From a virus, in the IMG/VR virus record IMGVR_UViG_3300029286_000005, positions 1-40,791 of that record: a stretch of DNA of 40,791 nt; one strand, 5' to 3'. The position numbers and the translations under genes are program-made. The notes below the pieces were generated by a model that worked only from the letters and a program-made list of their open reading frames with translations, was not told where the DNA came from and did no database searches. Shown here one piece after another: positions 1 to 6,465 of this stretch (position 1 is its first letter; each line of letters begins with the position of its first letter).

Positions 1-127
1 GTTATATTATGAATAGAGAAGATTTATTTAAATTCTTTTTTGACGAGGTTTTAAAATAAAATGGCTATGTTTGATTTTGGAAAAAGGCAGAAGTTACATA
101 CTCAACTAATAGGTTCAACAACAGGCA
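1..127. repeat. Terminal redundancy of a circular contig (copy 1)
   Basis: Bases 1-127 are identical to 40665-40791. An exact repeat of this length at both ends is the usual trace of a circular molecule assembled with a fixed word length, so it most likely marks circularity and not a biological terminal repeat. Bases 1-59 are the last 19 codons plus stop of the gene that is complete at 40517-40723, and 61-127 are the start of the gene at 61-342. Confidence 0.93.
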
Positions 128-342
128 ACGAATTATTTAAAGTAGATGAATATAATACGAGGAGAAAAACAACATTTTTAACAGGCTTTATTTGTGTTTG
201 TATTTTTTTAATTGAATATTGGTATATAACTTTAATTCCTATCAAGTGGAATATTTTACTTTTTATGGCTTTTATTGGATCTGCTTATTTTTGTTATTCT
301 AATTTTATACAACAAAAAAGATTAAGGGAGAAGTTATATTAA
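61..342 (+). CDS. Small membrane protein, two predicted TM helices
   Basis: A 93-aa protein of unknown function. A soluble basic N-terminus (about residues 1-40, with KRQK and RRK clusters) is followed by two hydrophobic helices at about 41-60 and 62-80, then a short basic tail ending in KRLREKLY. The start follows the upstream stop by one base (TAAAATG), a junction that recurs in this element. It is first in a run of tightly packed small genes (61-1359). The gene at 994 has a similar plan (charged N-terminus, two helices, basic tail), but I see no convincing residue match. Confidence 0.75.
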   Translation: MAMFDFGKRQKLHTQLIGSTTGNELFKVDEYNTRRKTTFLTGFICVCIFLIEYWYITLIPIKWNILLFMAFIGSAYFCYSNFIQQKRLREKLY

Positions 343-343
343 A

Positions 344-688
344 ATGGAAAGCGAATTTATTTTAGAGAATGAAGAAATTGTTGGTGTATACAATGAAAAA
401 ACAATTGTAGAACATTCTTTTAATTCTAATATGGGTTTTATAAAAGTTTTAATTACACAAGAAAAGAATAAGGAAGATAATTATTTTAATGTTTATATAA
501 TCGACGACCATTTTAAAAGAGAACCTATAAACTGTTTAAGAATGCAAGAACCCAAAACAGTAATTTTAAAAAAGTTTAAAAATCCTTTAAAATATTTTGA
601 TGAAAAGAAATGTGAGATTATAGCATTAGAACATTATTTATGGTATAAATATAATTCTAGTTTTTATATCCAAGAGGAAGAACTTTAA
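344..688 (+). CDS. Hypothetical soluble acidic protein
   Basis: A 114-aa soluble protein that I do not recognise. It is rich in Glu, Lys, Tyr and Phe, with no TM segment or cysteine motif. It is joined to the preceding gene by TAAAATG. Its first six residues (MESEFI) and the DNA encoding them recur at the start of the next small gene (691), which suggests a partial local duplication around the start site. Confidence 0.7.
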   Translation: MESEFILENEEIVGVYNEKTIVEHSFNSNMGFIKVLITQEKNKEDNYFNVYIIDDHFKREPINCLRMQEPKTVILKKFKNPLKYFDEKKCEIIALEHYLWYKYNSSFYIQEEEL

Positions 689-690
689 AA

Positions 691-828
691 ATGGAAAGTG
701 AATTTATTATATTGTTGGACTGTATTTTTGATATTAAAGATAAGGGTACTTTAAAAGATAAAGAGAGATTGAGAAATATTTTAAAAAGGGAGCTTGATTT
801 AATTTTAATTGAGGAGTCTAAGAAATGA
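691..828 (+). CDS. Hypothetical 45-aa protein
   Basis: A 45-aa ORF with an acidic N-terminus (MESEFIILLDC) and a helical, charged remainder (KDKERLRNILKREL). It starts two bases after the preceding stop, and its TGA overlaps the ATG of the next gene (ATGA), so it sits in a translationally coupled run. Its opening codons copy those of the gene at 344. Function unknown. Confidence 0.6.
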   Translation: MESEFIILLDCIFDIKDKGTLKDKERLRNILKRELDLILIEESKK

Positions 829-992
829 ACGAAATAAAGAAACTACAAAAAGAGTCAGATAAACATTATAAATATATAACTAATTTTGTTAATGACTATT
901 GTAAATCCGACGGAGATAAAGTAGATTTTTTTGACCATTTAAATTTATACTTAGAAGCAGAAATAGAATTAGAAAAATGGTGCAATATTTAA
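825..992 (+). CDS. Hypothetical 55-aa protein
   Basis: A 55-aa soluble acidic protein (residues 6-29 carry HYKYITNF and DYC; the C-terminus is Glu-rich). It overlaps the preceding stop by four bases (ATGA) and is followed by TAAAATG into the next gene. No recognisable family. Coupling on both sides is the main support for translation. Confidence 0.6.
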   Translation: MNEIKKLQKESDKHYKYITNFVNDYCKSDGDKVDFFDHLNLYLEAEIELEKWCNI

Positions 993-993
993 A

Positions 994-1359
994 ATGAAAA
1001 AGCCTAAAAAATTATCAGAAGAACATATTAAAGAAAAATGTCAAAGTAGTATTTTTAAAAATATATTTCAAGAAGATGATAAACAAGAAGAACTTAATAA
1101 AAGAAATCATAATATTAGATTTATGAAAGAATTAGAAAAAATAGGCAAAGAAAGAAGATCACAACAAAAAATATTCGACCTTTTACTTTATTGTGGTTGG
1201 ATTTGTTTATTTTTGGAACTTATTTGTTTTAGTATTAATTTTATTTTTATTGGACAATCATTTTTTATTCTTGCTCTGTGTTTTTTAATTTCAGGAATGT
1301 TTAAGAATTATATTTTTCACGAGAGAATTAAGAAGAAATTAAATAAATTAAAACATTAA
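994..1359 (+). CDS. Membrane protein with charged N-terminus, two TM helices
   Basis: A 121-aa protein. The first 65 residues are strongly charged and likely helical (KKPKKLSEEH, KQEELNKR), followed by hydrophobic stretches at about 66-85 and 88-108 and a basic tail (RIKKKLNKLKH). It is the last gene of the 61-1359 run and starts one base after the previous stop. Function unknown; the layout suggests a membrane-anchored cytoplasmic domain. Confidence 0.72.
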   Translation: MKKPKKLSEEHIKEKCQSSIFKNIFQEDDKQEELNKRNHNIRFMKELEKIGKERRSQQKIFDLLLYCGWICLFLELICFSINFIFIGQSFFILALCFLISGMFKNYIFHERIKKKLNKLKH

Positions 1360-1366
1360 TTAATAG

Positions 1367-1500
1367 TTTATAGTCTCGTAAGTTTTGTTTTGGGCTGGGA
1401 CAGACGAGGAAGTGTTTTCCTCTTTTCAAACCCCAATAACATGGGAGAGGGTGCCTAACCTCCCTCTCTCCCTAAATAAATTGTATCTACTGAAATGTGA
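1367..1500 (+). ncRNA. GC-rich structured stretch, candidate small RNA or cis element
   Basis: This gap is clearly richer in G and C than its surroundings. A TATA-like TTTATA at 1367-1372 lies about 25 nt before GGG at 1392. Two hairpins are visible: GAGGAA (1406-1411) with TTCCTC (1417-1422), and GAGAGGG (1445-1451) with CCCTCTC (1462-1468). The G-runs at 1392-1399 can also pair with CCCC at 1431-1434. GC islands in AT-rich archaeal elements often mark structured RNA. It could instead be a site bound by the ParB-like protein encoded just downstream. No known RNA family is recognised. Confidence 0.4.
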
Positions 1501-1518
1501 AACATTTACTCCACAAAT

Positions 1519-1526
1519 TTTAAATA
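1519..1526 (+). promoter_or_regulatory. Archaeal TATA box for the ParB-like gene
   Basis: TTTAAATA centred about 26 bases before the ATG at 1548. This spacing predicts transcription starting at or next to the A of the start codon, giving a leaderless mRNA. No ribosome-binding site precedes the start, which agrees. Confidence 0.7.
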
Positions 1527-1547
1527 CTTACTTACTGACTTATTTTT

Positions 1548-2387
1548 ATGATAATACAAGAGTTACCTATTAAGGAAATAAAAGTTAAGGAAAATATTAG
1601 ACAGTTTGATTTAGAACTTAATGAAATTATGAGAAGTATTAAGGATAATGGACTTCTTCAACCAATAGGAGTTAAAGAAGAAAAAATTGGTTATACTATT
1701 ATTTGGGGTAATAGAAGATTACAGGCTTGTAAAAAATTAGGATGGAAAAATGTACCAGCTGTTATATTTATTGGAAAAGATGAAGATATGAGTGAGGAAG
1801 AATTCTTTATTATTAATGCAACCGAAAATATTCAAAGAAAAAATAATAACTTAAAAGAGTTTGGTAGAGTTTGTAAGATACTAAAAAAAACAATGGGTGA
1901 CTCCGAAATTGGAGCAAGACTTGGAGTTCCAACAACAAGAGTTAGAAGTGCTTTAGCCGAAATAGGGAGAGTTCCTGTAAAGTGGCAAGGAAAAGTTAGG
2001 CTTATGAATAGTGAAAGAGAAAAAGAAGGAGATATTCCTTTAGGAACCGCGTCAAGGGTTATGGCTTTCACAGGACTTACTCCAAAGCAAAAAGATGATT
2101 TACTGGAGGATGTAAGTAAGAATGATACCTCTTATGTTTTTACAAGTTATCTAGCAGGATTTTTAAAGAAAGGATATACAATCCAAGAAGCAAGAAAGAA
2201 ATTAGACAATTATAAGCTAATTAATATAAAGTGTCTAGTAAAAAAGAAGAATTTTGAAGAGTTCCTCGAGAAATATAATTCTGCTTCTGATTTTGTTATT
2301 GATACTTTTAATCAAAGAGCAAAGGATGATGAATTTGCTGTAAAGGTTGGGCAGAACTATGAACCAATCAAGAAAAAAGAAAAGTAA
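1548..2387 (+). CDS. ParB/Spo0J-like DNA-binding protein
   Basis: A 279-aa protein. Residues 1-75 form a ParB N-terminal (ParB/Srx) domain with the GERR-type box as GNRRLQA (54-60), followed by TENIQR (92-97), the second conserved ParB box. A helix-turn-helix is expected near 114-143 (MGDSEIGARLGVPTTRV). Family members bind parS-like sites for segregation, or act as regulators or nucleases in mobile elements; which applies here is not visible. No ParA ATPase is present in the element. It has its own leaderless-type promoter, and its 3' end overlaps the cysteine-rich gene at 2359. Confidence 0.88.
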   Translation: MIIQELPIKEIKVKENIRQFDLELNEIMRSIKDNGLLQPIGVKEEKIGYTIIWGNRRLQACKKLGWKNVPAVIFIGKDEDMSEEEFFIINATENIQRKNNNLKEFGRVCKILKKTMGDSEIGARLGVPTTRVRSALAEIGRVPVKWQGKVRLMNSEREKEGDIPLGTASRVMAFTGLTPKQKDDLLEDVSKNDTSYVFTSYLAGFLKKGYTIQEARKKLDNYKLINIKCLVKKKNFEEFLEKYNSASDFVIDTFNQRAKDDEFAVKVGQNYEPIKKKEK

Positions 2388-2832
2388 TTACAGATATGAT
2401 GTTATCTGTGAATACTGTGGGAAATTTATATCCCAAGATAAAATTCATTCTTGTGGCTATGAACTAAGGAAGATTAAAAATAAATTTAGGTGTAATAGCT
2501 GTAAAGAATATAAATTAAAAAAAGATTTTCCAAAAGATAGAACTCATAAATATGGAATATATCATTGCTGTAAAAAATGTAGAAGTGCAAGAGGATGGGG
2601 TAGACCCAACGCTAAAAGAAAAATGATGAATGAAAAACAATTAAAGGAAAGAATGTATAGTTTAGAAAAGGAACTAAGAATAATTAAAGAAATCCTTGAA
2701 ACTAATAATCCTGATGGAATAGGCAGACCAAAAGGTTCTTTAGTATATACTCCTGAACAAGTTAAGTTCCTAAAGGAAAATAAAGAAATGCACATGAAAA
2801 ACTTAATACCATTTTATAATAGAACCTTCTGA
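2359..2832 (+). CDS. Zinc-binding HNH-associated-type protein with in-frame TGA
   Basis: A 157-aa reading from ATG 2359; a TTG at 2347 is a less likely start. Cysteine pairs CEYC and CNSC, and the later HCCKKCRS, form zinc-binding motifs like those of phage HNH-associated proteins. A coiled coil follows (about 95-120), then an AT-hook-like GRPKGS and a C-terminal segment resembling a DNA-binding module. TGA at 2830-2832 is followed in the same frame by 30 sense codons (including KLPDDSRALYNFMCREG) up to TGA 2923-2925. That stretch reads as the natural end of the last domain, so the gene appears cut short by a point change or sequencing error. It overlaps the ParB-like gene by 29 bases. Confidence 0.65.
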   Translation: MNQSRKKKSNYRYDVICEYCGKFISQDKIHSCGYELRKIKNKFRCNSCKEYKLKKDFPKDRTHKYGIYHCCKKCRSARGWGRPNAKRKMMNEKQLKERMYSLEKELRIIKEILETNNPDGIGRPKGSLVYTPEQVKFLKENKEMHMKNLIPFYNRTF

Positions 2833-2906
2833 ACAAAACTTCCTGATGACTCAAGAGCATTATATAATTTTATGTGCAGGGAGGGAATTATTGCTTGGGA
2901 TCCTGA

Positions 2907-3041
2907 ATGGCAAAGAAAAAGATGAAACAAAAATGTCATAGATGCAAACATGAATGGGAATATAAGGGAGTAAAAAATTGTAATAAATATCCACAATTTA
3001 TTTCTTGCCCTAAGTGTAAAACTAGTATTAAACTTAGATAA
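2907..3041 (+). CDS. Small zinc-ribbon protein
   Basis: A 44-aa basic protein with two CxxC knuckles (CHRC at 10-13 and CPKC at 34-37), a minimal zinc ribbon. It may bind nucleic acid or serve as a structural zinc module. It begins inside the read-through extension of the preceding gene, which fits an ancestral overlapping gene pair. Too short for firm family assignment. Confidence 0.65.
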   Translation: MAKKKMKQKCHRCKHEWEYKGVKNCNKYPQFISCPKCKTSIKLR

Positions 3042-3048
3042 AATTAAA

Positions 3049-3336
3049 ATGAGAATTGAGATAAAAAAGATAAAAGTTCGTGGAAAAAACTTCCTAATAG
3101 TATTTTTAATTAATCAAACACCAACACTAGCAAATAAAATGTTAGAGTGGTATTGTGCTTATGTTTATTTGGATAATCCTAAGTTGGAAAACTTAGATAA
3201 CTGCACTCTTCATAATGTAAACACCTATGGGGTTGATACTATTCATTATTTTAATGATGGACAAACCCTAGCGGAGAAAAAGAAAGACGCAGAAAGACAG
3301 ATTAAAGAATTGATAAAATCTTCTTTTAAACACTAG
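3049..3336 (+). CDS. Hypothetical soluble protein
   Basis: A 95-aa protein, probably alpha/beta, with an N-terminal strand-rich half (MRIEIKKIKVRGKNFLIVF), two cysteines and a charged C-terminal helix (LAEKKKDAERQIKELI). No recognised family. It lies between the zinc-ribbon gene and a membrane-protein gene. Confidence 0.65.
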   Translation: MRIEIKKIKVRGKNFLIVFLINQTPTLANKMLEWYCAYVYLDNPKLENLDNCTLHNVNTYGVDTIHYFNDGQTLAEKKKDAERQIKELIKSSFKH

Positions 3337-3348
3337 GGATTTACAAAT

Positions 3349-3600
3349 ATGCAAGTAAATTGGATTAAATTTAAAAACTGGTGGGAAGTAGTAACAAAGA
3401 AGGTTATAATATTCGGAACTGCAATAGGGATAGGCTTATTTTTAACACATCAAGATTATCTTGTTTTTTTTAATCTACTAACTTTATGGATCATGGCTTC
3501 CATTTTAATATTTTTGTTATGTAAAATCAAAACAGAAAAGAAAATCGGCATGCCGAATAACTCTATGATGATTAATCATAATCAAGTTATTGGGTTATGA
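3349..3600 (+). CDS. Small membrane protein, two TM helices
   Basis: An 83-aa protein with a Trp-rich N-terminus (NWIKFKNWWEVV), hydrophobic helices at about 18-34 and 38-58, and a basic C-terminal tail. Function unknown. It ends the 1548-3600 run. A weak hairpin (CTCCT 3626-3630 with AGGAG 3635-3639) and T-rich sequence follow before the next promoter. Confidence 0.65.
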   Translation: MQVNWIKFKNWWEVVTKKVIIFGTAIGIGLFLTHQDYLVFFNLLTLWIMASILIFLLCKIKTEKKIGMPNNSMMINHNQVIGL

Positions 3601-3680
3601 GTACATTAAATTAACATATAATATACTCCTTACTAGGAGAGAAGCTATAATTTTAATATATATTCTACAAAAAACAAGTG

Positions 3681-3707
3681 TTTAAATACATTAAATATAA
3701 TTTGTAT
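3681..3707 (+). promoter_or_regulatory. TATA box plus dyad operator for the SPFH gene
   Basis: TTTAAATA at 3681-3688 lies 27 bases before ATG 3711, the leaderless spacing. Overlapping and following it is a dyad, ATACA (3686-3690), 12 bases, TGTAT (3703-3707). The same arrangement with the same 12-base gap occurs before the recombinase gene (4841-4867), so a shared repressor or activator is likely. Confidence 0.65.
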
Positions 3708-3710
3708 ACT

Positions 3711-4562
3711 ATGAATAAGGAATATGATGATAGATTAAGTCGAGATATTAGGACTGCAAAGGTTATTGTATTCGGAATTATTGCTGGAATTATTTTACTT
3801 ATTATTCTATTTGGAACTTTTTATACAATATCTGCCGGATATAGAGGAGTTATTTTAACATTTGGAAAGCCTAGCGTAACTTCTATGGGTGAAGGATTGC
3901 ATTTTAAGATCCCTTTAGTTCAGAAAGTTGTTAAGATGGACACTAGAACTCAAAAGTATGAAGCGGATTTGACTGCTGCATCTTCAGATTTGCAGGATGT
4001 TAAAACTAAAATTGCTATTAACTATCATCTAAATCCTGAAAGTGTTCCTGAACTTTATAGAACAATTGGAGTAGATTATGCAACGAAGGTTATTTATCCT
4101 TTAGAACAAGAAAGTAATAAGGCTGCAACTGCCCAATTTAGTGCTGTTGAATTAATTACTAAGAGAGAACAGGTTAGAGAAAGCATGAAGACAACTTTAA
4201 GAGATAAACTTTCTGAAAGAGGAATAATTATTGAGGATATTTCTATTGTTGATTTTGCATTTAGCCCTTCATTCTCTCAAGCTATTGAAGCAAAGGTTAC
4301 AGCAGAACAAAATGCGCTTGCAGCTAAAAATAAGCTCGAGCAAGTTAAATATGAAGCTGAACAAAGAGTAACTCAAGCAGAAGGAGAAGCCAAAGCAATT
4401 CAAATTCAAACTTCTGCAATTAATTCTCAAGGAGGAGAAAGTTATGTTCAATTACAAATGATTAAACAATGGAATGGACAATTACCTTATTCAACCGGAG
4501 GAAGTTCAATTTTTGATATGAGAAGCGTTTTAGCATTCGAGAATTCAACAAAAGCAAAATAA
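3711..4562 (+). CDS. SPFH-domain protein (stomatin/prohibitin/HflC-like)
   Basis: A 283-aa membrane-anchored protein. A TM helix at about 17-38 is followed by the SPFH/Band 7 domain, recognisable by the early AGYRGVILTFGKP and the EGLHFKIPLVQKVVKMDTRTQ block, then a helical region with an EAKVTAEQNALAAKNKLEQ-type coiled coil and an AEGEAKA signature. Family members oligomerise in membranes and scaffold proteases or membrane domains. A longer frame opens with GTG at 3678, but that lies upstream of the TATA box, so ATG 3711 is chosen. An SPFH protein on a small mobile element is unusual and may act in membrane remodelling or virion assembly. Confidence 0.9.
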   Translation: MNKEYDDRLSRDIRTAKVIVFGIIAGIILLIILFGTFYTISAGYRGVILTFGKPSVTSMGEGLHFKIPLVQKVVKMDTRTQKYEADLTAASSDLQDVKTKIAINYHLNPESVPELYRTIGVDYATKVIYPLEQESNKAATAQFSAVELITKREQVRESMKTTLRDKLSERGIIIEDISIVDFAFSPSFSQAIEAKVTAEQNALAAKNKLEQVKYEAEQRVTQAEGEAKAIQIQTSAINSQGGESYVQLQMIKQWNGQLPYSTGGSSIFDMRSVLAFENSTKAK

Positions 4563-4563
4563 G

Positions 4564-4812
4564 ATGGATGACAATAAAATAGTTCTTGCAATAATCATTA
4601 TTTCAGTGATACTTGTTCCATGTATATTATCTTTAAATTATCCACCAAATGATAATTTTTGTGGAATGCACAAAGAATATTATAATCTTAATCATGATTA
4701 TTGCAATAAGGAAATTTTAGGACACTGTGAATGTTTAAGTTATAACTTTTCTAAAGATACTTTTGCTATTTGTAACTCCTGTAAATGTTTTGCATTAGTT
4801 AATGATTGTTGA
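4564..4812 (+). CDS. Cysteine-rich membrane-anchored protein
   Basis: An 82-aa protein with an N-terminal hydrophobic helix (about 6-25), then an ectodomain of about 57 residues with nine cysteines, several in CxC or CxxC spacing (CECL, CNSCKC). The odd number of ectodomain cysteines leaves one free or paired with a partner. It starts one base after the SPFH stop (TAAGATG), so it is probably co-translated with it and could be a surface partner. Family unknown. Confidence 0.68.
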   Translation: MDDNKIVLAIIIISVILVPCILSLNYPPNDNFCGMHKEYYNLNHDYCNKEILGHCECLSYNFSKDTFAICNSCKCFALVNDC

Positions 4813-4840
4813 TTAAAGAACATTTTTTAATATACAAATG

Positions 4841-4867
4841 TTTATATACATAAAATATATTTTGTAT
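4841..4867 (+). promoter_or_regulatory. TATA box plus dyad operator for the recombinase gene
   Basis: TTTATATA at 4841-4848 predicts transcription from about 4870, leaving a leader of about 16 bases that contains GAGG (4874-4877), 8 bases before ATG 4886. The dyad ATACA (4846-4850), 12 bases, TGTAT (4863-4867) matches that at 3686-3707, and the surrounding 33 bases are also similar. Confidence 0.65.
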
Positions 4868-4885
4868 AGTAAAGAGGATTACCCA

Positions 4886-5587
4886 ATGTCTAAAAAAATA
4901 GGTGATAAAAGCGATCTCTTGACTAAGCAAGAGATGGATAAATTAATGATTTCTGTTAGCGGAGATATTTATTTTACTACATTCTATAAGGTATTACTAA
5001 ATTCAGGAAGAAGAACTGGAGAAATATATGGAACCTTGAGAGGAAAGGAACTCACTGGAGGAATTAGAGTTAAGGACATTGATTTTGTTAATAAACAAAT
5101 GACTACTAATATTTTAAAGACTAAGAAGAGGAGACTCCAAGTTGAATGCCCTGCATGCAAGGAGAAAGCCACCTACAAGAGCAAATTCTGTCCGAACTGC
5201 GGTTTTACATTACCTGAAATAAATAAGGACGAATTATATTATTCTGCTATGGAAACTAAAATAATTCCTTTGAAAGACGATTTGATTGTTCTCCTGGAAA
5301 ATTATATTAAAAAACAGAAGTTAGGCATGAATGATTATTTGTTTAGAGAGTTTTCATTATCTTATTTGAAGAAAGCAATTAAAACTCATTGCAGAAGAGC
5401 CGGGATTACCAGGAACTTTTCTTTGCATGGGTTCAGAGCTTACTTCATAACCGCTTGTAAGAGGGCAAATTTGTCAAATGAAGAGATCGCCCTATGGACC
5501 GGACACATTTCACCAGTTTCAGTAAATGCCTATAATAGAATGATGCCTAAAGAAATTGAGGGAAAAATCTTGGATGTGGAATTATAA
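4886..5587 (+). CDS. Tyrosine recombinase/integrase with inserted zinc ribbon
   Basis: A 233-aa protein that is essentially only the catalytic domain. The expected active-site set is visible: R43 (SGRRTGE), K80 in the beta-hairpin, H181 and R184 (HGFR), H207 (GHISP) and Y216 (NAYNRM). Between the lysine strand and the rest lies a CxxC...CxxC zinc ribbon (C88, C91, C102, C105). The usual N-terminal core-binding domain is missing, so the ribbon or a partner may provide DNA contacts. The start at 4886 was chosen over ATG 4838 because the latter precedes the TATA box. It could catalyse integration, dimer resolution or inversion; no attachment site was recognised. Confidence 0.9.
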   Translation: MSKKIGDKSDLLTKQEMDKLMISVSGDIYFTTFYKVLLNSGRRTGEIYGTLRGKELTGGIRVKDIDFVNKQMTTNILKTKKRRLQVECPACKEKATYKSKFCPNCGFTLPEINKDELYYSAMETKIIPLKDDLIVLLENYIKKQKLGMNDYLFREFSLSYLKKAIKTHCRRAGITRNFSLHGFRAYFITACKRANLSNEEIALWTGHISPVSVNAYNRMMPKEIEGKILDVEL

Positions 5588-5736
5588 TGGTAATTGATTT
5601 TTCAGGTGAAAAAATTGAATTTGATAAAGTAGACATGAAAGAAGTAGTTAGAAAAATGTCTGCGCAAGAACTCTTAGAAATTCAAGATAAAGATTTGGAG
5701 GACATTTGGAGTGGAATTATCAGAACAAAAAGTTAG
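5587..5736 (+). CDS. Hypothetical 49-aa acidic protein
   Basis: A 49-aa soluble protein (MVIDFSGEKIEFDKV..., then a helical acidic segment). Its ATG overlaps the recombinase stop (TAATG), and its 3' end overlaps the next gene by 26 bases and holds that gene's GGAGG ribosome-binding site. Position suggests co-expression with the recombinase. Function unknown. Confidence 0.6.
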   Translation: MVIDFSGEKIEFDKVDMKEVVRKMSAQELLEIQDKDLEDIWSGIIRTKS

Positions 5737-6283
5737 TGATTTAAGAGAGATTGCATTTCTTTTAAGTGGAATGATATTAGGATTAGCAATTGCTGTGTTA
5801 TTAATACCCATAGCTTCGGCTTACACAACCAACGCAACTCTTGATATTAATGGAACAATAACTAATACAACATTAACTTTTGATATTCCTAATCAAACAA
5901 TCAATCAAACTATAATTCAAAATCATACTACAATTTTAAATAACACAATTTATACAAATCAATCAGTCAATCAATCTTTCTATTACAACTATACAAATAT
6001 AACTTGTCTTAATTGCACTTATGTTTATAATCAAACAGCTTATGAAACTGATTTTTATAGTCGACTATTAAAAGCAGAAACTAGAATTCTCCCTTTAGAA
6101 GAGAGAGTTAATAATTTAATAACACAAGTTAATGGAATAAATCTTACAAGTAATTCAACTGCTTTAAATGAAGTTATGGATGAATGGAGAACCAAAGATA
6201 CTTATTTTGCTATTGCTATTGCTATAGCTTTCTTGTTAGGATTATTTGCATTTTTAATAGTCATGAGGTCTATGAACGAATGA
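5711..6283 (+). CDS. Secreted/anchored Asn-Thr-rich protein with two TM segments
   Basis: A 190-aa protein starting at GTG 5711, placed 9 bases after GGAGG. A hydrophobic segment at about 16-37 ends in IASAYT, which could be a signal or anchor. The ectodomain (38-150) is rich in Asn and Thr with many NxS/T sequons, so it is probably N-glycosylated. A second TM helix lies at about 163-184 with a short cytoplasmic end. It opens an operon of small membrane proteins reaching 8896. Likely an envelope or surface protein; no family recognised. Confidence 0.72.
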   Translation: MELSEQKVSDLREIAFLLSGMILGLAIAVLLIPIASAYTTNATLDINGTITNTTLTFDIPNQTINQTIIQNHTTILNNTIYTNQSVNQSFYYNYTNITCLNCTYVYNQTAYETDFYSRLLKAETRILPLEERVNNLITQVNGINLTSNSTALNEVMDEWRTKDTYFAIAIAIAFLLGLFAFLIVMRSMNE

Positions 6284-6465
6284 ATAAAATAAATTTAATT
6301 AGGATTGGAGAATGGGTTATTAATTTAGACAAAGTCTCACATCTTAGACATAATAATTTTATAGAGGGATGTTGGCTTTATTTGGATGATGGAAATGTTA
6401 TATCCTTAAATGGAAAGGAAAGAGATTTATTATTAAAGAGATTTAAAATTGAGGAAATAAAATAA
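6280..6465 (+). CDS. Hypothetical 61-aa soluble protein
   Basis: Starts at ATG 6280, overlapping the preceding stop (ATGA); the same frame is open further upstream, but only inside the previous gene. It is mostly beta in character (GEWVINLDKVSHLRHNN, GCWLYLDDGNVISLNG), resembling small single-domain phage proteins that read as a short beta-barrel. Function unknown. It is followed by TAATG into the next gene. Confidence 0.62.
   Translation: MNKINLIRIGEWVINLDKVSHLRHNNFIEGCWLYLDDGNVISLNGKERDLLLKRFKIEEIK

Noticed and set aside
1-127. Biological direct terminal repeat of a linear virus
   Set aside because: The length fits an assembly word-size overlap, and genes run uninterrupted across the joined ends, so circularity is the simpler reading.
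1385-1573. 62-codon open frame over the GC-rich gap
   Set aside because: It starts with a non-ATG codon, overlaps the structured region, the TATA box and the start of the ParB-like gene, and its translation has no protein-like features.
2359-2925. TGA recoded as an amino acid throughout the element
   Set aside because: Many other genes end in TGA, often overlapping the next ATG as ATGA, so TGA is a normal stop here. A local mutation explains the case better.
3678-3710. Longer N-terminus for the SPFH protein starting at GTG
   Set aside because: It would be translated through the TATA box and operator, upstream of the predicted transcript start.
4838-4885. Longer N-terminus for the recombinase starting at ATG 4838
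   Set aside because: The TATA box at 4841-4848 lies inside it; ATG 4886 has a GAGG site and follows the predicted transcript start.
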